A stretch of DNA of 64,000 nucleotides from UBA2030 sp049969475 (GTDB taxonomy: Bacteria > Bacteroidota > Bacteroidia > Bacteroidales > TTA-H9): NCBI GenBank assembly GCA_049969475.1, contig JBMFOU010000016.1:8501-72500 (forward strand). Reading direction: 5' to 3'. Within the stretch, counting starts at the first letter, position 1; each line of letters starts with the position of its first letter. A program made the position numbers and the translations under genes. Below are positions 18,427 through 25,999 of this stretch, piece after piece. Under the pieces are notes generated by a model. That model saw only the letters and a program-made list of their open reading frames with translations. It did not search any database and had not been told where the DNA came from.

Positions 18427-18965
18427 GGGCGTCTCGATACAGGGCCTATCACGCGTAAAGGGTTTTTTCAATCCTAAGTCTCTCGCCCTTACTCGACGCC
18501 CGAAAAGACAATCGGGCGTCTCGATACAGGGCTTATCATGCGTAAAGGGTTTTTTTCAATCCTAAGTCTCTCGCCCTAACTCGCCGCCCGAAAAGACAAT
18601 CGGGNNNNNNNNNNNNNNNNNNNNNNNNNNNNNNNNNNNNNNNNNNNNNNNNNNNNNNNNNNNNNNNNNNNNNNNNNNNNNNNNNNNNNNNNNNNNNNNN
18701 NNNNCGATACAGGGCTTATCATGCCTAAAGTTTTTTTTCAATCATAAGTCTCTCGCCCTAACTCGACGCCCGAAAAGACAATCGGGCGTCTCGATACAGG
18801 GCATATCATGCGTAAAGGGTTTTTTTTCAATCCTAAGTCTCTCGCCCTAACTCGCCGCCCGAAAAGACAATCGGGCGTCTCGATACAGGGCTTATCATGC
18901 CTAAAGTTTTTTTTCAATCATAAGTCTCTCGCCCTTACTCGACGCCCGAAAAGACAATCGGGCGC
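18427..18965. repeat. Tandem array of 87-89 bp palindromic units interrupted by an assembly gap
   Basis: Units beginning GGGCGTCTCGATACAGGGC start at 18427, 18514, 18602, (18697), 18784 and 18873, with the next boundary at 18960. Each contains the inverted repeat GACGCCCGA/TCGGGCGTC around AAAGACAA, though some copies read GCCGCCCGA. An outer GCCCT/AGGGC pair could extend the hairpin to about 50 nt. Units differ at only a few positions (TTACTC or TAACTC; ATCCTAAG or ATCATAAG). Spacers are conserved, so this is not a CRISPR. It resembles a REP-like intergenic array. Confidence 0.85.
18605..18704. other. Assembly gap of exactly 100 N
   Basis: One hundred unknown bases, a conventional placeholder for a gap of unknown size. 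The phase of the repeats on either side (95 nt between unit starts across the gap, against 87-89 elsewhere) shows that the true length is not 100. The repeat copy number is therefore unknown. Confidence 0.97.
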
Positions 18966-19008
18966 CGAGTGGTATGCATCGCTGAATGCCCGATTAGACC
19001 CCTTCGAT

Positions 19009-19070
19009 ATCATGCATACCGTATCGAGGCGCCCGTTTTTGCATCATGCATACCGTATCGAGGCGCCCGT
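19009..19070. repeat. Two 28-bp repeats related to the palindromic array
   Basis: ATCATGCATACCGTATCGAG followed by GCGCCCGT occurs at 19009-19036 and again, identically, at 19043-19070. Its GTATCGAGGCGCCCG core is nearly the reverse complement of the CGGGCGTCTCGATAC core of the 87-bp units, so these look like inverted, shortened members of the same family. The second copy ends just before the stop of the next minus-strand gene. Confidence 0.7.
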
Positions 19071-19071
19071 A

Positions 19072-21888
19072 CTATAAAGCATCTGCCGCGCATCTGAATC
19101 CCACAGTTGCCGAGCGTTCGAAGGAGGGTGATACCTTGATGAGTATCTGCCTATGGTAAACCGGTTGTGGCCCCCCTTCTACATACCACTCACTTCCCTT
19201 GGGTTTGAAATGGCTACCGCCTTTCAGTATCACAAAGTAATAAGCTCCATCATCATAAAGATCGCCTGTCATTTGCCATACATTACCCACTAAATCAGCA
19301 ACACCCCAGGGACTTTCACCCCCTGGGAATTCAGTCACAGGTGTAGTGTGATTGAGGTTAAAGTTACAGCGGGTGCCATCCATTACCTTTCCCCAGGGCC
19401 AGTCGTTTCTTGTATTTCCCTGAGCCGCATACTGCCATTCCCATTCAGTGGGCAGCCTTTTCCCCTTCCACCTGGCATAAGCCAGCGCATCCTCAAAACT
19501 TACATAAACCACAGGATGATTTTCCATGCCATTCGGAATTTTCCCATTTTTCCAATGTTTTAGAAAGTTGGTGGTGTCGTTGGGAATATAGTGGCTGGCA
19601 TCGAGAAATTCTTTGAACTGTGCGTTCGTAACAGGATATTTGTCTATATAAAAGTCTTTAAAGGTCAAAAGGGTAGTATCAGAATTATTAGGGTAGTAGA
19701 TGAAAGGTTCCTGGGTACCAGTGGCACGGCGTGCAGCAAAAGCGTAGATACCTCCCGGAATACGTATCATCCCGGCCGGAGGTTCTGCGTAACGACGGGA
19801 AGAATTCTCTATTTTGAGTAATCTTGGGGTCCCCGGAGCAATCTCAACTATGCTTTCATCCATAAGCTCATCACCGGCAAAAAGCTGCAGTACAACTTTG
19901 CCTTCGTAACGCCCGAACATCTTCAGTAGCGAGATGGTTTGACGACGGGTATCAAAATCATAAGAGCGTGTGCCATAGGCTGGATTTCCTGCTGTGAGTG
20001 TTATGCGGTCACCAAAGTCGGAACCGAAAGTGAGTGAGTCATTTATTAGCTTGACTTCCAGTAATCTGGGTAATACTGCAATACAATCCACTCTTCCTTC
20101 GCGCCGGGTGTTCAGGTCGCTTCGGGGGAAAGCGTCCGTACGGGCGGGTAACCACCATTTCCCTTCACTTCTAACAGGCTTCAATTCTTGATGATGCCAG
20201 AGGCTTACGAAATGATAGGGTTCATTTTCGATGGATGGGTTAATGCTGTGTGCTTCGTCGAATACAAACAAGGGGCCACTGAACCCTTCCGGCCGTAGGC
20301 TAAAGACCGTATAAATAATTTTTTCATCGGTTTTCCATTTGTTTACATAGATACTATCTGCATGTGTTTCTATCATTGGCAGATAATTGTAATTGAAAAA
20401 CACGCTTTGATTTTCCCTGAGAATTTTAGTGGTACGACCTAGATAGCGGAGCTCGCTTTCAAGCCTTTCGGGCCGGCCGGGACGCATGGTATTAATTTCG
20501 ACGGCATATCCATTGAAAAACGAAACCCCGATTTCACGGGTTAAGTCGCCATCAGCCAGTTGCAAAACACGGAAGATGGCAAAATCGGGTTTGATATATT
20601 TATTGAGGTTGAGCAGAGGTGGCATGTAAAGTGCATCATGAACCCGGCCTGAAATGATACCCGGCATATGGCGAGGAATGGCCATGCCTTCAGAGTACAT
20701 AATGATACCGGGTTTCACAGCATCGGCAGTTTCCTGTAATTCACGACTCGACTCGCCACGGGTATCCAGCACTACACCGTCGGCATCGGTATCGCTGAGC
20801 AAGCGGGCTAGTCCTTTCATGTGTTCCTCGTGGCGGGTAGAGGCGTCCCAGGGATTGTAGGAGATGAAATACTTTTTCCCTCGCTGGTGTGCCAGGTCGG
20901 CTTGTTTTCTGAGCTCGGTTATTCCGCCAGGCAGGTCATAGTATAAATCGAACTGGTTGCGCGGATCGAGGCCCAGCCTGGGCCAGGTGGGCCAAAGGGT
21001 AAAGATATCGTATCCGCCCGTTAACTTGTCAAAATAATTCATATAATCTGCGTAACGATATTCACCCAGGTTGCTGTCGTAATAATTCTGGTCCCAGGCA
21101 AATTGCAGAAGCATAATCCATGCTTTTCGTATCCACGCCAGATCAGGGCGTTCGAAAAGGCTATTGTCGAAATCTTTCAGATCGTAAAGCCATCGTTCCT
21201 GAAACATCATGCGAAGCCCTTCCTGCCAAGGTCCTTCATGAAAATCAAACCAAATTTTGTAGAGAACTTCACCGCCGGGTTCCAGTTCTGCCCTCCATCT
21301 ATCGAGTTTTCCCCCTTTAATGGCTGCTCTGCGGGCCAGACCTGTAAGAGACAGATTCTTGGAAAGTTTTATATCGCAAAAGCCCAGATGCCAGGCATTA
21401 TCGGGCAACACTACACCTATGGGCCCATAGCCCGGTCGGTAGAGCCGGCTTCGATTGAGATAATAGGGCCATTCATAGCCCCCGCCGCCCGTAATATAGA
21501 CTCTGTCGCCGCCTCGACCCAACGGGACTACGTTTCCAATTTTTATCTCCCTATTCCCCGAATTCTTTAACCGGAGCAAAAAAAGATAGCCTTTTTCAGC
21601 ATCGCCAAATCGCAGGCTCCCGTTAATTCCCTCCATACTAAAAACAACGCTGTCGCCGGCTGTCTTACATTGTATTGCATGGAGAGGAACCTCCCTGTCG
21701 TCGATTTCAAAACTGAATAAAGGCTGGTTATCAGGGAGGAGATGGCTTTCGCCTTGCATGTTGTTGATCGACGTGAGCCATAGTCCATCTTTGAGATGGA
21801 GGGTGGCTGGTCCCAGGTGGACTTTCTGGGCCAATGCCCCATGACCTGCCATAATTATGAATAATGCCAGTAGGATTTGGTTTTTCAT
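19072..21888 (-). CDS. Secreted glycosidase-like protein fused to a Cys-less FGE/sulfatase-modifying fold
   Basis: 938 aa with a Sec signal peptide (1-20). Residues 25-230 form a beta-sandwich. A TIM-barrel-like middle (about 240-520) contains YFISYNPWD and DADGVVLDTRGES, reminiscent of alpha-galactosidase-type glycoside hydrolases. The C-terminal part (about 700-936) is a formylglycine-generating-enzyme fold (FYIDKYPVTNAQFKEFL, RLPTEWEWQYAAQG, GFRCAAD). The two copper-binding cysteines expected after GGS are absent (GGSHFKPKG), so the FGE module is probably structural or ligand-binding. It begins 24 nt after hydF on the same strand. The substrate is unknown. Confidence 0.7.
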   Translation of the reverse strand: MKNQILLALFIIMAGHGALAQKVHLGPATLHLKDGLWLTSINNMQGESHLLPDNQPLFSFEIDDREVPLHAIQCKTAGDSVVFSMEGINGSLRFGDAEKGYLFLLRLKNSGNREIKIGNVVPLGRGGDRVYITGGGGYEWPYYLNRSRLYRPGYGPIGVVLPDNAWHLGFCDIKLSKNLSLTGLARRAAIKGGKLDRWRAELEPGGEVLYKIWFDFHEGPWQEGLRMMFQERWLYDLKDFDNSLFERPDLAWIRKAWIMLLQFAWDQNYYDSNLGEYRYADYMNYFDKLTGGYDIFTLWPTWPRLGLDPRNQFDLYYDLPGGITELRKQADLAHQRGKKYFISYNPWDASTRHEEHMKGLARLLSDTDADGVVLDTRGESSRELQETADAVKPGIIMYSEGMAIPRHMPGIISGRVHDALYMPPLLNLNKYIKPDFAIFRVLQLADGDLTREIGVSFFNGYAVEINTMRPGRPERLESELRYLGRTTKILRENQSVFFNYNYLPMIETHADSIYVNKWKTDEKIIYTVFSLRPEGFSGPLFVFDEAHSINPSIENEPYHFVSLWHHQELKPVRSEGKWWLPARTDAFPRSDLNTRREGRVDCIAVLPRLLEVKLINDSLTFGSDFGDRITLTAGNPAYGTRSYDFDTRRQTISLLKMFGRYEGKVVLQLFAGDELMDESIVEIAPGTPRLLKIENSSRRYAEPPAGMIRIPGGIYAFAARRATGTQEPFIYYPNNSDTTLLTFKDFYIDKYPVTNAQFKEFLDASHYIPNDTTNFLKHWKNGKIPNGMENHPVVYVSFEDALAYARWKGKRLPTEWEWQYAAQGNTRNDWPWGKVMDGTRCNFNLNHTTPVTEFPGGESPWGVADLVGNVWQMTGDLYDDGAYYFVILKGGSHFKPKGSEWYVEGGPQPVYHRQILIKVSPSFERSATVGFRCAADAL

Positions 21889-21912
21889 GGTGTTATAAAA
21901 TTGGATGGTTGC

Positions 21913-23142
21913 TTATAAGTAAACGGAAGGATCGGGTGTATGACTGAGAAATGGGGCAACCGCCCGAGGATAGATGCCTTGCACCCAGGCAATGGTCATT
22001 CCGTAGTTGGTAACAGGAACACCAGCTTCTACTGCAGGACGCAGTCGGTTGATAATCTGCCGGCGGGTAATTACACATCCACCGCACTGAATCACCAGGG
22101 CATAATCGGTAATGGGACGGGGTAGATTGCTCAGCCCTGCCACTACCTCAAATTCAAGCTTTTTGCCTGTAAACTGGCTGATCCAGCGCGGTATCTTAAC
22201 CCTGCCAATATCATCACACGATACATGGTGTGTACATGATTCCAATAACAATACTCTATCTCCGTCCTTAAGTTCTGAAATTTTCGGCGTACCTTTTAAA
22301 TAGTTGGTAAAATCGCCTTTTTGACGGGCTAGTAAAATACTGAAACTGGTAAGGGGAATATGGCGGGGTACAATGCCATCGGCCTTTGAAAAAATCTGAC
22401 TGTCGGTAACCACCAGAGCCGGCTCTGGACTCATTTTTCGAATAAAAACATCAGCTTCCCTTTCTTTAACAACCACAGCTATGGCATCGTTGTCAAGAAT
22501 GTCGCGGATAGCTTGAACCTGAGGAAGTATGAGTCGTCCCTCGGGAGCCTCGATGTCGATGGGGGTAATGAGCATCACCACATCTCCGTATGATATAAGG
22601 TCGCCCACCAGGCTTTGACTTTGAAAGGCCGACTCGGGGATGGCCTCCCTTAGCGCTTGAATTACTTCCTCGAGATTATCGGGCCGGGTGGAAGAAAAAT
22701 CGATCACCGCCATTGCCCCATTTTGTATGGCTTTGCTTTGGACGGACTGCTGTAAGGGTTCGATGTCTGATTTATTGTGAATGACCAGAAATGGGAGATC
22801 CCACTTTTTGAATTCATCGATGAGACGCTCTTCATCCTTTTCCAGCCGGTTGTGAGCGATTACCAGAATGGCAAGGTCAATGATTTTTAGGGTAGCCAGG
22901 GTTTTTTCGATTCGTTTTGTGCCCAGTTCTCCCACATCATCAATTCCTGCTGTATCGATGAGTACGACAGGGCCTATCCCACCGATTTCCATGGTTTTCT
23001 TTACTGGGTCGGTGGTAGTGCCTGGAACATCGCTTACAATAGCGAGTTCCTGGCCAGCCAGCGTATTGATGAGCGAGCTCTTACCGTTGTTGCGCCTCCC
23101 GAATATCCCAATATGAGGTCTTATTTCTTTTCCTTTAGCCAT
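21913..23142 (-). CDS. hydF: [FeFe]-hydrogenase H-cluster maturation GTPase HydF
   Basis: 409 aa. The N-terminal GTPase has P-loop GRRNNGKSS (15-23) and DTAGIDD. The C-terminal cluster-binding domain carries Cys303-x-His305 and, 47 residues later, Cys353-x-x-Cys356, matching the HydF CxH-x(46-53)-CxxC signature. HydF is the scaffold on which the 2Fe subcluster made by HydE and HydG is assembled and handed to apo-hydrogenase. Its presence implies an [FeFe]-hydrogenase and hence fermentative or anaerobic H2 metabolism; hydE, hydG and the hydrogenase lie outside the window. It starts 5 nt after aspA, in an operon with it. Confidence 0.95.
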   Translation of the reverse strand: MAKGKEIRPHIGIFGRRNNGKSSLINTLAGQELAIVSDVPGTTTDPVKKTMEIGGIGPVVLIDTAGIDDVGELGTKRIEKTLATLKIIDLAILVIAHNRLEKDEERLIDEFKKWDLPFLVIHNKSDIEPLQQSVQSKAIQNGAMAVIDFSSTRPDNLEEVIQALREAIPESAFQSQSLVGDLISYGDVVMLITPIDIEAPEGRLILPQVQAIRDILDNDAIAVVVKEREADVFIRKMSPEPALVVTDSQIFSKADGIVPRHIPLTSFSILLARQKGDFTNYLKGTPKISELKDGDRVLLLESCTHHVSCDDIGRVKIPRWISQFTGKKLEFEVVAGLSNLPRPITDYALVIQCGGCVITRRQIINRLRPAVEAGVPVTNYGMTIAWVQGIYPRAVAPFLSHTPDPSVYL

Positions 23143-23147
23143 AATGT

Positions 23148-24605
23148 TTACAGTTCATAAACCGAAAAACCTAATTGAAGCAGTTTCTCAGGGAGCATTA
23201 TCTCCTTGAGTTTTTTAGCGTCCATTAAGCCAAGCTTCTCGTTTGCAGTGAAAATATCCATTCGGTTTTCTTGCATGAAACGGGCCAGTTCGGCCGCTTT
23301 GTGATATCCTATATATGGGCTTAAGGCTGTAGTGATGGAAGGGCTTAGCCAGAGCCTCTGAACAGAAGCCTGTACATCGAAATTCAAACCCTGAAACATA
23401 TTGTTTTTCAAGGTATTATCAGCGGCAATTAATAATTCCAGACTTTCAAGCAGCCGGTGCCCCAAGATGGGCAGGTAAGCATTGAGGTCGAGGCAACCCT
23501 GGGCAGCCAGTCCGGTAATAAGTTGGTCGTTGGCATATACCTGATGAGCAACACTAATGACAAATTCCGGGATTACCGGATTCACTTTGCCTGGCATGAT
23601 AGTGCTTCCCAACTGTTTTTTGGGGAGAATAATTTCGGAAGGTTTTGCCACATCGCTGGCCAGTAGACGGAGGTCGGAAACCATTTTTTCCAGGTTCACG
23701 GCATGGGCTTTCACGATGGCATGGACTTCGGTAAGACTGTCGAGGTTACTGGTTGCGTCCGGAAGGTTTTCGGAGCGGGTGAGGGGTAGGCCGGTAAGCG
23801 TTTGGAGATGCCGCACGGCTTCCATGATGTAATAGCGGGGAATTCCAATGCCCGTACCTATGGCTCCGCCTCCAAGGTTGATCACCTTGATGCGTTCAAA
23901 GGCCTTACTCACTCTCCACCAATCGCGCGAAAGGGCATCATTGTAAGCAGCAAAAAGCATTCCGTAAGAAGAAGGTACCGCATCCTGCATTTGAGTCCGG
24001 CCAATGCGTAAGATTTTTCTTCCTTCTCCCTCCAATCTTTCGGTCTCTTTTCGCAATTCATTGATACTGGTTTCAAGGCGCTCGAGTAGTTGCATCACTG
24101 CTACTTTGAGTGCTGTGGGTACAACATCATTGGTTGACTGGTACACGTTAGCCTGCTCCACGGGATCGATGTATGAATACTCTCCAGGTTGCCTACCCAG
24201 AATCTGAAGAGCCCGATTGGCAATAATTTCATTGATGTTCATATTGATGCTTGTCCCTGCACCGCCACTTATCGCTGGAACTATGAATTCCTGAAAATGC
24301 TTTCCTTCGCTTATTTCACTGGCAGCTGCCATGAGTGCTTCCAGAATAGGCTCCTCCATTAGGGGAGAAGGCAGACGATGTTCCAGGTTTTTTTCTCTGA
24401 CATTGCGTGCAAACGACTGATAAGTTTGATAGCAAGCAAGTTTCACCCAACCCAGGGCTTTATACCAATGGAGGTTGAAGCGGGTTGTATCAGGAAAATT
24501 ATCACGTGCCCTCAACGATTGAATCCCGTAGAGTGCCCCTTTAGGAATCTGTTTCTCTCCCAGGAAGTCTCTCTCAATTCTAAATTCATCAATATTTTCC
24601 TGCAT
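23148..24605 (-). CDS. aspA: Aspartate ammonia-lyase (aspartase/fumarase superfamily)
   Basis: 485 aa. The superfamily signature GSTIMPGKVNP, which includes the catalytic serine loop, is clear. The N-terminal segment (RIERDFLGEKQIPKGALYGIQSLRA split across 8-32) and the TSTNDVVPTALKV-like stretch favour aspartase over fumarase. It deaminates L-aspartate to fumarate and ammonia. Being only 5 nt upstream of hydF, it matches the pairing of an aspartase-like lyase with H-cluster maturation genes that I recall from Bacteroidota. A supply of ammonia for the azadithiolate bridge has been proposed as the reason, but this is not settled. Confidence 0.85.
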   Translation of the reverse strand: MQENIDEFRIERDFLGEKQIPKGALYGIQSLRARDNFPDTTRFNLHWYKALGWVKLACYQTYQSFARNVREKNLEHRLPSPLMEEPILEALMAAASEISEGKHFQEFIVPAISGGAGTSINMNINEIIANRALQILGRQPGEYSYIDPVEQANVYQSTNDVVPTALKVAVMQLLERLETSINELRKETERLEGEGRKILRIGRTQMQDAVPSSYGMLFAAYNDALSRDWWRVSKAFERIKVINLGGGAIGTGIGIPRYYIMEAVRHLQTLTGLPLTRSENLPDATSNLDSLTEVHAIVKAHAVNLEKMVSDLRLLASDVAKPSEIILPKKQLGSTIMPGKVNPVIPEFVISVAHQVYANDQLITGLAAQGCLDLNAYLPILGHRLLESLELLIAADNTLKNNMFQGLNFDVQASVQRLWLSPSITTALSPYIGYHKAAELARFMQENRMDIFTANEKLGLMDAKKLKEIMLPEKLLQLGFSVYEL

Positions 24606-24981
24606 ATTCTACAAGTTTATCCGCTGATTTGCTTTTTCATTGGATTACATCATTATTTAAACAAAGCAGTTAGTCGTAAAGAGGCTTAAAAGTATGAACT
24701 TTCATTAAAATACCGGTCAAATGCCCGAGTGCATAACATGAACAGGGAGGGTATTGCTAGTAACCTGGCATCGTCGAAAATCAGTTATAATATTTGCTAA
24801 TAAGGGATTTTTGAATTATTGAAAGATTTCTTCTCAAGCCTTCATGGAATTTTTCAAAGAAGTTGATGAAGCTATAGCCTACGAAAGAGTTTAAAATTGC
24901 GGGCATCCCCTTAATTTTGTTCAGTGCAAAGTTAACTGAAAACCTTGCATTTTTTATTTACTAAATATTGAGAACCAGACC
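24606..24981. promoter_or_regulatory. Divergent intergenic region aspA-hydF / zupT
   Basis: 376 bases with no ORF of note. A TAATTTTG -7-like element on the plus strand (24912-24919) lies 62 nt before zupT. No zinc-uptake-regulator palindrome was recognised, and no strong hairpin. Confidence 0.35.
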
Positions 24982-25809
24982 ATGGAATATACTAACCAAG
25001 AACTATTAATTGCTCTGGGGTTGACCCTTTTTGCCGGGCTCAGTACAGGAATTGGCAGTGCTATTGCTTTTTTTGCCAAACGAACGAATACCCGTTTTTT
25101 ATCCATTTCACTGGGATTTTCAGCGGGAGTAATGATTTATGTTTCCTTTGTGGAATTATTCTTTAAAGCACGCACCTCTTTAGAGCAATTAGGTGCGGAA
25201 GGAAGTAACAGCCACGCGCAGGCTTACTGGATTGCCGTAGTAAGTTTTTTTGGGGGAATGATGCTCATAGCATTGATTGACAAATTGATACCATCAGTAG
25301 AAAACCCTCACGAAATGAAACCCTTAGAAATGATAAGTGCTGGAAAGAATCCGGCATTAATGCGAATGGGGTTGTTCACAGCGCTGGTTATTGGAATTCA
25401 TAATTTTCCGGAGGGAATAGCCACCTTTGTTTCTGCCCTCTCGGACCTTCGGTTGGGTATTCCCATTGCTGTAGCCATTGCCATTCATAATATTCCTGAA
25501 GGGATTGCGGTATCAGTTCCCATCTATTTTGCGACCGGAAGCCGCCGAAAGGCTTTTTGGTATTCGTTTTCTTCTGGGCTAGCCGAGCCCGTGGGGGCCA
25601 TTATAGCCTACTTTTTCTTAGCTCCCTTGCTCCAGCAGTTCCCGGTTATTAATGGGGTGATTTTTGCTGCCGTAGCAGGAATAATGGTGTTTATTTCAAT
25701 CGATGAGCTCTTACCTGCGGCAGAAGAATATGGTGAACATCATCTGGCCATCTACGGACTCATCTCAGGGATGGCTCTTATGGCGTTCAGCCTTTTGATG
25801 TTCGAATAA
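24982..25809 (+). CDS. zupT: ZIP-family zinc transporter ZupT
   Basis: 275 aa with about eight membrane spans. The two metal-binding helices of the ZIP family are present as HNFPEGIATFVSAL and, one helix later, HNIPEGIAVSVPIYF, with the His/Asn/Glu ligands in place. A glycine-rich TLFAGLSTGIGS first helix fits ZupT. It imports Zn2+ (and other divalent metals) across the inner membrane. The gene is monocistronic; the intergenic region that follows holds a -7 element and then a T9SS cargo gene. Confidence 0.93.
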   Translation: MEYTNQELLIALGLTLFAGLSTGIGSAIAFFAKRTNTRFLSISLGFSAGVMIYVSFVELFFKARTSLEQLGAEGSNSHAQAYWIAVVSFFGGMMLIALIDKLIPSVENPHEMKPLEMISAGKNPALMRMGLFTALVIGIHNFPEGIATFVSALSDLRLGIPIAVAIAIHNIPEGIAVSVPIYFATGSRRKAFWYSFSSGLAEPVGAIIAYFFLAPLLQQFPVINGVIFAAVAGIMVFISIDELLPAAEEYGEHHLAIYGLISGMALMAFSLLMFE

Positions 25810-25816
25810 TTTGCAA

Positions 25817-25824
25817 TATCTTTG
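25817..25824 (+). promoter_or_regulatory. -7 element TATCTTTG downstream of zupT
   Basis: A perfect TAnnTTTG match just after the zupT stop. It would start a transcript that covers a 32-codon ORF (25846-25944) and then the T9SS gene at 26000, giving that gene a leader of about 170 nt. Confidence 0.4.
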
Positions 25825-25845
25825 AAAAGTTAAAGTAGAAAAAAT

Positions 25846-25944
25846 ATGAAAGGCAGGCTTTCCTATTTCCAAAAAAGTTTTCAGCTATCATATGTTGAAA
25901 TTTTTTCGGTGGAAAGTTCTTGCAGATTATTAAAGAGTATGTAA
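25846..25944 (+). CDS. Possible 32-aa leader peptide
   Basis: ATG at 25846, 21 nt after a perfect -7 element, opens 32 codons (beginning MKGRLSYFQKSFQLSYVEIF) and stops at 25942-25944, 55 nt before the T9SS cargo start. It could be a leader ORF or chance. No resemblance to a known peptide was recognised. Confidence 0.22.
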   Translation: MKGRLSYFQKSFQLSYVEIFSVESSCRLLKSM

Positions 25945-25999
25945 CTTGTGCCCCTATTTCACGCAAAAAGGAACTATCTATCAAACAAAATTAAATGAT

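Noticed and set aside
18427..18965. CRISPR array
   Set aside because: The units are contiguous and nearly identical, including what would be spacers; no variable spacers and no cas genes.
18808..19077. Reading frame through the palindromic repeats with a repeated SLALTRRPKRQSG peptide
   Set aside because: The frame exists only because the DNA repeat unit lacks stops in that phase; repeat lengths vary (87-89 bp), so it does not persist, and there is no promoter.
21103..21570. 155-codon plus-strand frame in the glycosidase-like gene
   Set aside because: Antisense shadow with no motif or promoter.
25946..25999. TTG-initiated 18-residue N-terminal extension of the T9SS propeller protein
   Set aside because: It adds a non-signal N-terminus; the ATG at 26000 gives a clear signal peptide.
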